NCBI GenBank assembly: GCA_036345935.2
Contig: JADWOT020000732.1
Span: 20,001-84,000, forward strand
Direction: 5' to 3'
Length of the DNA: 64,000 bases
Source: Taenia hydatigena
Lineage: Eukaryota > Platyhelminthes > Cestoda > Cyclophyllidea > Taeniidae
The position numbers were made by a program, and so were the translations under genes. Under the pieces are notes generated by a model. That model did no database searches, was not told where the DNA came from, and saw only the letters and a program-made list of their open reading frames with translations. Each line of letters opens with the position of its first letter. The stretch's first letter is position 1. This document shows positions 1 to 12,600 of the stretch, piece after piece.

Positions 1-888
1 AAATTGCAGCAATTATTTGACAACGAGTATTTTACATAATGTGACGTGATTTTAAGGCGCAAATAGTGGTTGTTTAATAAGAAAGGAAGGAAGTACAAAC
101 TGACGCCTAATCGGTTTTCGAATCTTTCGATTTCTGTCTTGGACTCTTCCTCCTCCTCCTCCTCCTCTTGCTATGGCTCCAAGACATGCACCATCCAGCA
201 TCGTGATGACAGTTGTTTGTCCAAATAATCGCTGCAACTTTGGCAACCATTCAATCTGAATTCGATGCCACATCCACGTAGGCTAGCAATTCGGCTATGG
301 ACGAAGTGTGAGGGAGATCGAAAATTATATGAATGGTTGGTAATTATAAGTTGTCAACTATGGCGTTAATTGTCCAAAGGACTGCTTGAGTTGCCATGTC
401 TCACTAGCTGCCATTGATACCTGATGCGACCTCTTGAGGCCGTCGTATCAGCGTCAGAGTAATGGTCACTTCTCTTGTAGACATGAGCAATCAATGACCC
501 TGTAACAGGCCTCTTTGATCACTCTAGCTGATACTTTTCGAAAATTAGGCAAATTTAAGATACTTCATGTTAGTTTAGTGGGGTACTTGACTTTTGCAGC
601 TGAAATGGACTCCTTAGCTTCCCACTAAGCAATAGTCTTGATGTGAGAGTCACGCGATTGTGGTAGTACAGTCTCATAGAAATGCTGGATTACTCTTGAG
701 CTCCTAAGTTGAGTAACTGAAGAGAGACCGTCAAATTGGGGATCCGGGTGCTCTAGCGTAGGCGTGTGGACAATTTACGAACTTCCACACTTGCAGAATA
801 TAGTAAGCAGATACTGTTATCGTATTCCATGTCATTCCGCATGGTAAATCATTGAGAGTTGAGCTTCAAGTTTGCTTGCTTTACTAAT
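1..888 (+). repeat. Dispersed repeat family B, copy 1 (5' end may be outside window)
   Basis: This stretch aligns end to end by eye with 19205-20060, 35040-36290 and, inverted, 62040-62900. Shared landmarks include gcaattatttg, the (TCC)n run (here 145-168), ctcttgaggccgtcgtatcag and ggattactcttgagctcct. No open frame is conserved between copies, so I see no coding capacity. Copies differ by scattered substitutions and by a block of about 170-200 bases present at 19.6-19.85 kb. The nature of the element (non-autonomous transposon or old segmental duplication) cannot be decided, because no terminal inverted repeats were recognised. Confidence 0.75.
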
Positions 889-1439
889 GTGACCGGTCAC
901 GACTGTTGGTCATTAGTGGTAAAGCTCACCGGACTTTAACTGATATTCTCTCATTTGAGCAGCATTTAAAGAGCACAAGGTTAGTCAACGCTGGGTGAAA
1001 TCGGTGATGTCTAATACCAGAACCTGCAGCAGGAGGAAATCAATCGGCAAGCGCCAGCACAACGCTCTCTATGCACACACAGAGGATCATGCGATGCTAA
1101 ATCCCTAAACCAGTTCAAGTTACGCGGCGGCTGCAAGACGATGCACTGCAGCAATACTGTGAATCACCAGCGTCTACTTCTAAGCGGCTAGTAACATTGT
1201 CACCACTTTGGCCTACGAGAACGGTGCCGAGCAGATATATTACAACCCTCCATGCATCAACCACAAAATGCTTTCCACTTCGTTCTGAATAAACAAACCC
1301 CATGAATAAGAGTTGCAGGTCTTTTCAAGTATAGACTGGAACATCGTAAGTATGCTTAGGCGCGTTGAGTTCTTCTCCTACTCCACACGACTTTGAGACA
1401 GGCTCTACAAAATTGATTATCGAATTGTTTTGCCGCCTG
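889..1439. other. No gene recognised
   Basis: This is unassigned sequence after the end of repeat B. The open frames are short and unconvincing. Confidence 0.4.
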
Positions 1440-2162
1440 TCACACCAAATGCGCCAGTTTTAAGGTAGCCTGAGGAAAGAGGAAACTGGAAACCGCCTCA
1501 GATTCCAACGTCCTCTTCATGCAGTCCAAATCCAAATGGGGATCTAACAGTTGCCATATCGTGTTAGTTAGTGCAAGTGTTTGCCTAGGTATAAGGGCAT
1601 CACCTAGGACGTTTAGGTGTTCACACTCCCGACGTTCGAAATCCAGATAATCAAGAGACAAAATGACACAGTCATAATCGCTCAGCTGCATCCTTTGCTC
1701 CACTGCTCCAACTCCTTCCCACCACTCACACCTGTCCAGTAGAGTAACATCTGCTGTGCTCAGAAATCAACCCCAGTAGCCCAAAAAGTATGGAATATCC
1801 GACGACACATCCAAACAGAGATGAATGAGGAGAGCAGAATGTAACAATGACAAATCAGATTTGTATCGTGTCATTTTGAATGGCGGCAGTCTTGTGCAAT
1901 GGCACTGCGTGGTGATCACACAGCTTATGAGCCCTCGTATATAAGCAGGGAGCACTTGCGACGGCAGCCGACTAAAGAACCTTCTTTCTTGGTCGTAATG
2001 CGCTGTTGCATTAGCTAAGATACTGAGGTGGGTTCGATTTCCTTGAGCAAAAAGCATCAGGCAGAGGTACTCATCCACCCATCTCATGTAATTCAGGCTA
2101 CGTTTGTTATTAGTCTCATTAAATCGGAGAAATCGTGTTCGTCTGTGCATTAGCTGATCCTC
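1440..2162 (-). pseudogene. Unidentified coding-like frame with one in-frame TGA
   Basis: On the minus strand one reading frame runs about 240 codons from 2162 down to 1440, with a single internal stop (TGA at 1769-1767). The upstream edge has a good 3' splice-site look, cacagtttttag followed by GAG. The translation has mixed, soluble-protein-like composition on both sides of the stop (for example ILANATAHYDQERRFFSRL before it and DCVILSLDYLDFE after it). I do not recognise the family. It could be a disabled gene or exon, two exons with a sequence error, or chance. A tRNA-like B-box in the opposite strand near 2030-2045 overlaps it, which weakens the coding case. Confidence 0.3.
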
Positions 2163-2281
2163 CTAAAAACTGTGCTTCTACTGATAAATTTCAGTGCCAT
2201 TCGCAGAGAAACTGGCTATCAAAAGGATATAGTAGAGCCTTGCAACGGATGCAGATTTAATAAGACCTACCTGAGACATTA

Positions 2282-3304
2282 TTACGTAAAATCTGAAAAC
2301 AACTGCTTGAATGAAGCCTCGTTTAGATGACAAGGGATCATTATCCATGTATGATCACTTCTTTTATCCAGCCAATCGGCAAAGCCCATAGACCAACTGA
2401 GATTCTCAAGTGCTACTTCAAAGTGTCTGGAAGGACGTGCAGATAATTTCAACGGTCCCATTATGTTGCATAATTTTGTTTTGTTTGTGTGACACCACAA
2501 ATGATAAGCCTGTCGGAACTCGGAATGCTGAGATTTAAGCACAATTAAATTGAAGCAGAGCAGCATCCTATGACATGCGATTTAGAGGATCGGTGTAAAG
2601 AAGGCGTTATTAATGCAGTATAGAAGGCGTAGGGTGGCTGAAATCATGAACAGATGTTCATACTTTTAAGATGCTGACTAAACCGATGAGGAGTGTAAAG
2701 AGTGTGCCTTTACATTGCTTTCGAAAAAAGGTAAGCCGAAACAAACCTTTTCGTCACCAAACCAGTTTGAACTAATCTGGCAAGGGTCATTTTTCAATTA
2801 ATCGACTCGGCGGCAATTTGCATCAATATCCGACGTTGCGGGCGGTTCAACCAGCTGCACGCGTACGCAACAGAAACACTGTGACGGGGACACTGCCACC
2901 CGCCCTCGGTGGAATATACAAGCCATTAATTGATATTCTTCAAGGTGGGACTGAGAAGTATCAGTGGCACCTTTGTAATTAAGACAACATAAGCATGCCT
3001 TGCAGGGAAACAAGCGGAATGCCACCGACGATCATCACTTAATGTCTGACTGCTTCGTGGTTATTGTGCATTAATGAGGATAAAGAATGGACAGGAGTAA
3101 AACAATAGCTGATCGACGCGTTTCTTCTAATTTGTCGTCTCCCAGGATTCGCTCTACTACTGCCGTCATCATTTGCTCCGGCTCGTCGACCGCAGAATGA
3201 GGGTGAATGAAATGTGCAATGAGGCTTGGCCTGAAGAAGAGCAAGCTGATAGGTTGCTTCATTATCAGCCACGAAGATGAGCAAATGAATACACCCTCTG
3301 CCAT
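2282..3304 (-). other. Cluster of short minus-strand open frames, possible exons
   Basis: Three minus-strand frames (2282-2566, 2798-3025, 3071-3304) lie in line with the frame at 1440-2162. The middle of the last one reads like an ordinary helical protein (EPEQMMTAVVERILGDDKLE). A strong donor-like CAG/GTAGGT lies near 2270 on the minus strand. No family is recognised and no consistent exon chain could be assembled, because frames do not join cleanly at the visible splice-like sites. Treat as weak evidence for a multi-exon or decayed gene. Confidence 0.2.
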
Positions 3305-6040
3305 CTGTTTGCAGCATTTTTGTTTTCATTTTACTCCTCATTGGATTATGTGATTTCGTGAAATTTTCTTCATGTAAACTTGTGCAGCAGGTGAGCCGTT
3401 TTCCTCTTCCTCCTCGATCTTCAGAATACCAGACTGGTTTAATAAGGACAAGATGCGCCCTAGATCTAAATCCCAGTCATCTTGTGTCGCGCATTCAGCG
3501 CAAGATTTTCGCAGTCCGACAAGAGTGCGGTTTTTACAGTTTTACCCACCATTTGCTCTGACGATTTGTGCGCATGTCTTTGAACTGTAGGGTCTTGTAT
3601 GGTTAAGAGTCGGCCAAAGAAATTACGTTCTTGATTGCTATCTGCCAAATAACGCGTGCTATACCGACAAATCTCGTTCCTTTTGGTAGAAAACCGGAAG
3701 CGACCATTTTAATGATTTGTGTATACATGAGTTTAGTTTCAGCCACTTTCACAAGCAGTCAATCATATCAGGATTGCATTGGTGGAGGGATGGCAGAGGA
3801 CCTACGATATCACTAACTACTCTTTCCACTGGGACCCTTTCAGGCGTAGGTTGGATCAGTGCGATCACTGTGATTTCAGGCCTTCTAAAAGTGCCTTAAG
3901 TGTTGCAGTTTTGGCATCACCCACTTGGTCCACTTACTCATGTAGCTCTCTCAAAGAACTGTTCGCACCAATGCCTATGATGCTGTTAGGCACAGGGGAG
4001 ATCTGACGCCTTCATGATATCATACAACTTTATCCTCCAGGGAAGGTTCTATCCATCTGTGGCATATCCATCTCACTTTCTAGACCAGTTCTTGCCTTTG
4101 GTTGTGTGTTGTCAGCAAAAGGGCAGCAGGAAGCTCTCGTGCACCAGAACCGTGCAGAGGTTGGTACTCCGCGTCCTCTTCCAGCGATATTTAATGCATT
4201 CGCAGTGCAACATCATCCCATTCTGTTGGAACTGGCCTACAGATGGCAGGGAGTCTGCATCACTATGTGGGTGCTCTATCCTAACAAATAATGATCGACA
4301 CTGTCATGGAGCAGTCTAAGCTTCCTACCCATCCATTATGGCCATTGATAAAAGAGGCTTGCCAAATAATGATCACGCGCTTGACAATCTGTCCCACACT
4401 TCTGCATAACAAGAATGTCCTTTCATTTAATAGAGGCCGATTTCACCATTTAGCCGGAAGACTGGCAGTGGTTGATTGAATTCACTCCGACTGTCTTTGC
4501 ACTACACATTGATGCTGCGCTTATGGACTTTCCTTTGGCCACCTTCACCGTTCGGCATTGGCGGATTGGAACAGAGTCCTGCTCTAATCTGCAAACACAC
4601 ATAAGAACTATTCGCCCGCAAATTGTGGTTAAATAGCGTCACCGGTGCAATTCATTACCATCCTCCACTTTCGTTGGCATCTAGCGCAACGAAGCATTTG
4701 TAAAAGCGAAATTTTGCACTGAGCCCAAAACAATGATCTTTGGAAGAAATTAAATGAACTGCCCTGAGTGTTATTGATAGTCCCGTTCTGCCACACATTG
4801 GGAACCTCTTGCGTGGCAAGCATAACAATGCTCAGTGATCAGAGAACCTCTGTCACAATTACATTCCCTTCGCGAGGGGACAGATGACACCCTCTTCGTA
4901 AAGACGTCCTCTTTGTTTGCTATCCACCACCCTCCCAGAGAGCTTTTAAAAACAGACACAGAATTACACAACCTTTATCTGTCCCTCATTCCTTCTGCTG
5001 ACACCTTTCATTTCTCTATGGCCGACCCATGATCGAATGAAACGACTCTATTTGGTAACATCATTCCATCTGGACGGATAAGACTGCACAATAACTCAAA
5101 AGAGTTGGGGGGCATGTCGGTACAAATTAGGCTCCATTAGTCAGACTCCGCCGGTATCAAATTAACTAGGCATTTAACACACTACCATGGCAAAAAAGTT
5201 TTGACACCATTAATATTTTGAGCATTTACTTTGGTGATCGCGCAAAAAATGTAGACTTAACTATACGTGGAGAATGTGATAACACAATGAAGTGGCCGAC
5301 TGTCGCACTCCTGATAATCATCCAAACCACCTCTGCTTGTGCTATCACCTTTGACCAGATTCTGCTCGCATAAAAGGGAATACAGATACCGAATATGGAA
5401 AAAACATTATTTGAAATTGCACAATAAGCAGGACGACGTCGATGGCGCCTGCGAATCGCAAGCAGGGTGTTCATTACTACTACATGGTGCTTGCGTCTGT
5501 GAGTTGTCCAAATCCTCGATCCAAGTTATGCCGTTGCTTGCCTCCTTATGGTGAATTCCTTCCCACAGCAGTCGCAGATGGTATTCGTATACACCCTACA
5601 GTAATAACAAACGCCAATGAGTCATCAAGGCTAGAAGTGGCAAAGGAGCCCAAATAGGCTGTCTCCCGTTCACATTTCCTTACAAAGGCCGACCAGGAAC
5701 TAAGGTGGCTCGAAACTTACGACTCCATCCCGATATGCCCTACACGATGAGAAGAGACTGCATCACTTTGTACAGCCCATGTCTACAGAGGGTCCCGTAA
5801 AGCAACTTTTGCTTCCTTTATCAAAATCCCAACGAGTGTCTCACACAGTATGCAAAGACGACTACCAAAAGGTTGAATGGACTGATCTGAACAACAGTAC
5901 ACACGCTTTATGCAGGTGTAGCGGCAAAGGAAAAAAGGATCAGGTAGCGTTTGCATTGACTCAAATGTGGGGTCGCTAAATGGAAAGCCATTCAGCGAGC
6001 GCAAAAATTGGCGGTGTCAAGTAGATTGAAAAGAAAATTA
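3305..6040. other. No gene recognised
   Basis: Only short plus-strand frames occur (3779-4006, 4106-4291, 5442-5657). They have ordinary composition but no recognised motifs, and none is shared with another copy in the window. I see no tRNA, rRNA or repeat signature. Confidence 0.35.
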
Positions 6041-6044
6041 AATT

Positions 6045-6895
6045 AGGAGGGAGCAAAATTCACCGTCTCCTGTGTAGATAAAGACTACAAAATTCAAAAA
6101 GAACACAAAAACTTTACGGTTCTAAATAGAAAAATACCAGCCAATTCCAAAAAAGGGATAAATTCGCCATCCCATGTCGAACAATGCTACAAAATTGTAT
6201 TTAGAGACACAAAATTCGCAATCTCTTGTCCATGAATACAACAAAATTCCAAAGGGAGCATAATTGCAACCTAATGTCGATCAATGCTGCAAAATTCCAT
6301 TTACAGAGAGCAAAATTCGCCATCTCATGTCGATCAATACTACGAAATTGCGCTTAGAAAGAGCAAAATAAGCAACCTCATGTCGTTCAATACTACAAAG
6401 TTGCTTTCTAGAAGAGGAAAATTAGCATCTCATGTCGATTAATACTACAAAATTTCATTCAGAGAGACCAAAATTCGCCACCTGATGTCGATGAATACTG
6501 CAAAATAGCATTTAAAGTGACCAAAATTCGAGACCTCATGTCGATCAATACTACAAAAGCTCCATTTGCAGAGATCAATACACACCGCCTTATTCAAAGT
6601 CTGCGAATTCCGCCCTCTAATGTTGATGAATACTACAAAATTCCACTTCAAGCGAGCAAAATTTGCCGTCTAATGTCGATCGGTACTAAAACATTCTACT
6701 CAAAGGGAGCGACATCCACTATTTCGTGTTGATAATGGAAAAAGATTCCGTTTGAAGGTTTATTTAAAGGTGTAAAATTTGGCGTCTCGTGTTGATCAAT
6801 GCTATAAAATTCACTTCAAAGCGAGTGAAATTCGCCGCCTTTTGTCAATAATATCAGAATGTGATAACCTTCCTTTAAGCGAAAGATTATGTCGA
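6045..6895 (+). repeat. Tandem minisatellite, ~53-bp unit, about 13-14 degenerate copies
   Basis: A core of the form ctcatgtcgatcaatactac, then aaaattcc, a short A/G-rich spacer and gagcaaaattcgcc recurs about every 50-60 bases. Clear cores begin near 6165, 6220, 6265, 6325, 6375, 6428, 6480, 6532, 6610, 6668, 6720 and 6782. Units are diverged, so the array is old. Closely related units of the same period sit at about 20590-20810 and, inverted, 61300-61520, so this is a dispersed tandem-repeat family rather than a local accident. Confidence 0.85.
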
Positions 6896-8657
6896 TATGC
6901 AGAAACCATCCCAAATCTCCAACCAACCTTGACACTTTTGTTACAACATTGACACGCTGTTGCTGGTGGCATTTGATTTACCCAAGAAGAAATCAAACCC
7001 TCACATAAAAAACCCTAATAATTATCGCAAAACCACAAACTACCCTAAAATTGCAAACCCGTTGATTCGATGTGTAGACTCTTGCCCACAAATGACAGGG
7101 AAATTCGACCCCCGCCTTTCGACATAATTTAAAATAGACTTAAAGCAGCCGAGATCTGTAGACACCGTCCCGGTTTAAAATGTGCTTAAGGTAAATGGAC
7201 GTAGTTCACATTAGCATTTGACTAAGTAAGTTACTAGAATTCGAGTATTTCACTACGAGCATTACACAAACCATGAATGCAGCAAGCCTCAAAAGTTGAT
7301 AGCCACGAATTTATGTGAGCAATATAGGTTTACTTCTGCGCATGCATAAAATAGGTCGAAAGTTCCCAAAACCGACACTAATATACCTAGACTCATTGGG
7401 GCAAATCCCGAACCACACAGCAACGACCACACCAAAGCCCACCATCTCATATATGCCGCTGAACACTTTAAAATGGTACTGGGAATGAAGAAAAGAAAAT
7501 GAGTATGACAAATATTGTTGTTGATTGTAGGAGTCCAAAAATAGAAAATGCCTAATTTTGATTATTTTGCGAAACTAAGAAAAATTTTTGACAAGTGCAA
7601 TTTCGTAAGACATTTGTACGAGAATTCAAATGTAATTATGGTCCAAATAATTTTGTATTATACAGACTATTTAATGATTGGTCATATTCTAGCTATTTTT
7701 TTACTGCTTTTTAATTGTTCTTTAATCATATAAATCGAAAGTGGCATAATCATGTAGCACTTATTTTTATTTAAACATACCTTTTGAACGAGAGGTAGGA
7801 ACGCAACGTGAATCTCTTGATGCAGATATAGGCCGCCACACAATCGTCTATTAATACGTCACTGATTTACCGCTTTTTATTAGAAAATGACGGCGTTTCA
7901 GAACAGTCAACCTTCCCGTTTTAGGCATAAGCGCAGGGGTGGGGAGGAGAATGAATATATTCCTATAAACGTTGTCTATGCGAATAACGTGCAGAATATC
8001 TGGAACGCTTTTAACATGAATTGTAGGGGTGTTTCCTGTAAGGAATGGAGAACGCGGCTAGTTTTCGTTTGTTTAGACCAAATATCATACAACTACGATT
8101 TAGCAGTAATAAAAATACTCAACATATAAATTGGTGCGTGTGTTGTCTGTTCAGCTGTTAATCTCGCCTACGATCGCTCGGATGGCCATTGTACCTTTAA
8201 TGGGTGGGTTGGCCTCTAAGCCACGCTAGTAGCTTCAATCCTTTCCACACGCCGAACATTTTTACTTTGATCAGGTATCATGTCAACTTTTACCTTCAGG
8301 CGACTCTCAATGAGCTACAGCAGCATTCATAAAATGCATTTCAGCACGTTTGCATTATGCACTTACGTTCAAATCCTGCATTCTGACACCCAGATAAAGT
8401 TAAGGCAAAGTCATGCCCATTCGATTATGCTCAACGGCGACAATATGGCCCATTAGACTCCTTTAGAGACTGACTGTTGCATTAAAGACATGTTGGAGAA
8501 AACAAAAGGCATTATTATTGGAAATGTGTTTGCATAAAATAATCAATGCACAAATAGGCTGCAGTCAGTGGATCTATCCACAAATACTGAATACAGTAGC
8601 TCTGAGAAGGGTCACCGTTTTTAAAATGGGAATCTTCTGTGAGAGGATGCTTTCCAA
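6896..8657. other. No gene recognised; AT-rich stretch at about 7540-7760
   Basis: The region 7540-7760 is conspicuously AT-rich, with only a 61-codon low-complexity frame. The remainder has no repeat partner noticed in the window and no recognised protein or RNA. Confidence 0.35.
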
Positions 8658-9665
8658 TCATCCAAAGAAAGTGATGTGAGCAAAGCTCCACTCACTCTCC
8701 TCAAGGTGGTTGGACAACTCAACCACATGAATGCCATCGTCATGGATTCCAAGAAGAGGACCCGTGAAATCGAAGCTTGCCATAGGCTCCTTGATCTTGT
8801 CAGGCATCAAACCGACTTTTGTCAGCTCCTCTAAGTCAAGTGGTACTGTCTTTACCTGAGGAGCACCACTGGCGGTGTATCCTTGCAGTACGCAGCCTCG
8901 AGAAGCAAAGGATCACGTCGAGTGTCCACAGAGTCACTTGAGGTGGCCTGAGATGTTAGCTGGGAGGAAAGGCAAGGTGATTGCGATGTGCCAGAAGCTA
9001 CCTTGTCCCAATCGATAGCGCCATAAAGCGCAGATCCCTGACTTTTGCGATGTCTAAACGCTCATTTTGATTGTGTATGAGGCAGGACTGGAACAAAGCC
9101 CGCAGTGACTTTGAGAGCTTTTTTACCTTCCTTATGCTATAGTGACCTGATCTCGCCCACCGCATTACATCGCTCCCTCTACTAGCATTCGGTTGCATTG
9201 GTTTAGACAAAGTGTAGGCAATCGGAAGAGCCAGACTCCAAGCATGCGCCTTTGTTGTAATTGCTCTCCTATTAGCTAATTCACGTGCCATGAAATGGAG
9301 AGCTGTGCAAAAGTCGTGCGCTTCTGGCGGATTCTCATTCTCTGGCATGTCATAGCGATGAGAATATGACTTGAGTCTGAGAGGAGTTCTTTCTCGCGTT
9401 TGAGGTCCTTGTGCACGATGCTCATGGCGTGAAGACATTACAGACCACAAATAATTACACAGACGTAAAATCATGCATCACCTTCAGACACGCCGTCAAG
9501 GTGGCAGGCGAGTGTAAAGAGATAGAGACCACTACCTTTGCACAGAATGAAGGTGGGTGATCCGTGAATTCGTGGACTACAGAGGAGTGTGGAAAGAAAA
9601 GTTGACTGGTTGTGGAGCAGTACAAGCCGCACGAGGATGCACACATGAGAGCTAATGGATTGCAC
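8658..9665 (-). pseudogene. Decayed Ser/Thr protein kinase, possibly PLK4-like
   Basis: Minus-strand frames, joined across frameshifts, give recognisable kinase landmarks in the right order. N-lobe-like CILVRLVLLHNQSTFL lies near 9640-9590. The catalytic loop LHAMSIVHKDLK is at about 9434-9399 (HRD changed to HKD). The P+1/APE region FCTALHFMARELANRR is near 9325-9275, the DVWSLG-like TKAHAWSLALPIAYTL near 9250-9205, and C-lobe end LSKSLRALFQ then NERLDIAKVRDLRFM near 9115-9020. A further open stretch (8912-8658) contains PLDLEEL and IHDDGIHVVEL. Stops and at least one frameshift (around 9320-9330) separate these blocks, and the DFG motif is not intact, so it cannot encode an active kinase. 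The MPENE element before the FCT-APE block and the downstream VVEL strand resemble Polo-like kinase 4, but another kinase family is possible. It has no relationship to the neighbouring repeats. Confidence 0.72.
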
Positions 9666-12600
9666 GAAAATGCGTTTAATTGCTTATGACGTGATTTTGT
9701 CACTTTGTTGAGTGAGAAGTGCTTCATAAACCATGGAATGAGTGTATTAAGAAACAAACCTTGTCACGTCGAACCGTGGTGGTTGCATTGACCCAACGGC
9801 GGCACGACAGAATGCTGAAGTAAAACAAATGGTGCAAGTAAACCAACCCGATCCAAGTACCGTCGCGGCACATGCCCTTCAGTAAGCCAATCAGCTACAA
9901 GGATGTTTCCTACTGGCTCCTTGCGTGTGGTGCGCACTTAAGCGGCGTATGTGAGCAAAGTCGTTTGTCTGCATTTCTGTGGCCTTCAGTTCCCTACTAA
10001 TCCATTGGCTTTAAATAAACGAATATTATCCGTTCCTCTAAAAAAGTAGGAAGGAAATGAGGTGATGTTGGTAAGAATCGTGAAGATTTTGCTGGCTGTA
10101 AAGGAAGAGGCAATCCATGTATAGCAGATTCAAATTTTAACCAAACCACGTATTTAAGCTCATATGTCAACATTGGGTACAGGATTCTGAGCTGCCTATT
10201 TGACGCTTTAATCCACTCCCACCTTGTGAATCCGAGGCGTCTGACCTAGTCTCACACACGTTCTACTAATGCATGAGCCAAACCCACACCCACATTCTAC
10301 GAGGGGAAGATGGACTCTTACACCATGAATTAATTGCATACTAGTGTTCTACTTTCATTCTGCCCTAATTACCTTTGCGCTTACCTGACTACACGTCTAT
10401 CTGTGTAGCCGTCCTCTTTTACTCGACTAGAACTGATTGTATGCTTGTGTAAAACGCTGGGCACAGTGTGTGACATGCTGATGTGAGTATGCAGACAGAG
10501 GTATAGTTGCCAGGATAATGTTGTAATGCCACCTGACACCTCGTCCTGTAAACCTCCAATCAGTCAGTAGGTAATGTTTAGTCACGTCAGGAGTGACTGC
10601 CTGTTTTGTAAAGTCACGAGATATGATTGACGGCCTCTAAATGAAGCGCGTGATTGTTTAGTTTCACGTGACAGCCAAACAACATGACATCGCATTGCCA
10701 ATTAAAAAAGCGCGCTTGACTGGAGCTGCGGGCACAATCAAAACTCAGTTCAAAGGAGTCTTGGTGAATTAGTGAGTGCAAAAACATTTCGATCCTATGA
10801 TGTGTGGATTTGGAATTCCAGCATTTGGGCACTACTTAAGTGGTTTCACTGTGAACTCTCTAACAGCATCAGTTTGGCGTTATTGTTGGACGTTGTATGG
10901 GCCATGAGAGGAGCTAATGGCGAACTCCGATCACTTTCAGTTGCAGACGTGACGTCGCATGACACCATCATGGTTTCCTAGTGTCTGACACACAACAACC
11001 CAACGGGATCTGCTTCCTGTGCCCACTCCTGTGTCCAATTTGATGCATGCGTGCAGTTGCAGCCACAACAATGGAGCCACATGGGCAAGGGATCATCATT
11101 GGAAGTCTAACTGGCAAGAAACTAATAACACATGTTGGCTAGTAGTTTGTTAAAAATTAGCTCTTCATCGACTTTCGCTTAAAATGACTTCCATTAAGAT
11201 TATGGCCAAATTCAAGCATTTGCATGAAAGTTGTAAATGCGAATGAATGCAAGCATCCTGTAATTCATCTCCATTTTGTGTTCTGCTATATTTGTGAGTC
11301 TAGGTACCAAAACTTGACACAATAATTGGCTGGTCAAATCCCAGACAGTGCCTTGATTTTGGTACTAATTCCCAGTGTTTAAGGCATCATCAGAACTCCG
11401 AAAACGCATATGATGTCTAGGTTTAAACGGATTTTTTGACGTAGCGAGAAGTGCATTTCGCTGAACAAATAGCAACACAAGGTGAAAAGGCAGTGAGGGA
11501 TCAGCGTGTGGCATTACATTGCTGTGTTTGTTGTCGTTCTTACTGGTAATGTATAACGTTCTAATGAAGAGTCAGGAGATGGATAGAAGTGGATTGAAGC
11601 AGACTAGCATGGTGTAGTAATGTTCACGTGTTCGTTTACGAAAATGCTGAGCGAGTTTGTGTCAGTCGTTTCGTTGGTTGCGCGACGGCAAAACGGCTTT
11701 GTTGTACGTCAGTGACACTCGAAACTGGTGATGGAAGCAGACCCTCATTTTGCCTTGTCTCTCCCCATCTTTCTACACCATAATAAGCCTCGATACGTTG
11801 AATTACGTTGCGCTGAGCTAAGGCAACTCTATGCTACACCACTCTGCAAACAGAAATGACAGTACTGCTTGCCAGTTGACATCTCCTGCCTAGTCAAGTG
11901 TAGTGTCCATCGATTAAGTAAACGGCAATGCTCATTACCTCCCTCATACAATACCTCAACAACACCGTCTTCTCTCATATGCCCAAAAGACTCACAAATG
12001 ATCGATCTCTAGCCCCACATTTTAGACAGCCGACTCCAACGAAACGCCTCCGAATGGTTGTATTATTGGTAATGTCGATGGCGTTCATGGTGCGCTTCTG
12101 CCAGTGTGTTTTACCGGAAGTTGTTTCCTCTCAGACATGTAAAGTGACTGCAGGCATGGTAAGATGATTGAATGACTACGCCTCTTCGATTTGTCAACAT
12201 TCCAACACCCATACGTCCCTCAACATACTTTAATTGCCCACTGCTGTTTCCCTTCATTCGGATGTAGGTAAATACCCCGTGGTGGAACAGTGAAGCCTCC
12301 AAGTGTCCAAAGAACGACGGACACAAGAGCAGCGTCGGAAAAGAAAAGGCCAAAGACCAGCAATCTTGAACAGGCAGCGTATTTTATCAAAGAATTAGTA
12401 GTGCTTCTCATTCGCTTCCTCTTCTTTCGCATCTATTATGATGCACGAAATTCAGCCGAGGTGAAGAATCCCATGGGCAACTGAAGTCTATTCTTACAAA
12501 ACCACCTGCAAGAGATTATGCCCAAAATCGGCACTAGGTGGCGCTGTGAGACACGACGCGACACGTGTGTTTGGTCGTATCACGCACGTGTTAGATGCGA

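Noticed and set aside
1995..2046. Possible tRNA: gggttcgatttcc looks like a B-box
   Set aside because: No acceptor stem or clear anticodon arm could be paired, so not called as a tRNA gene.
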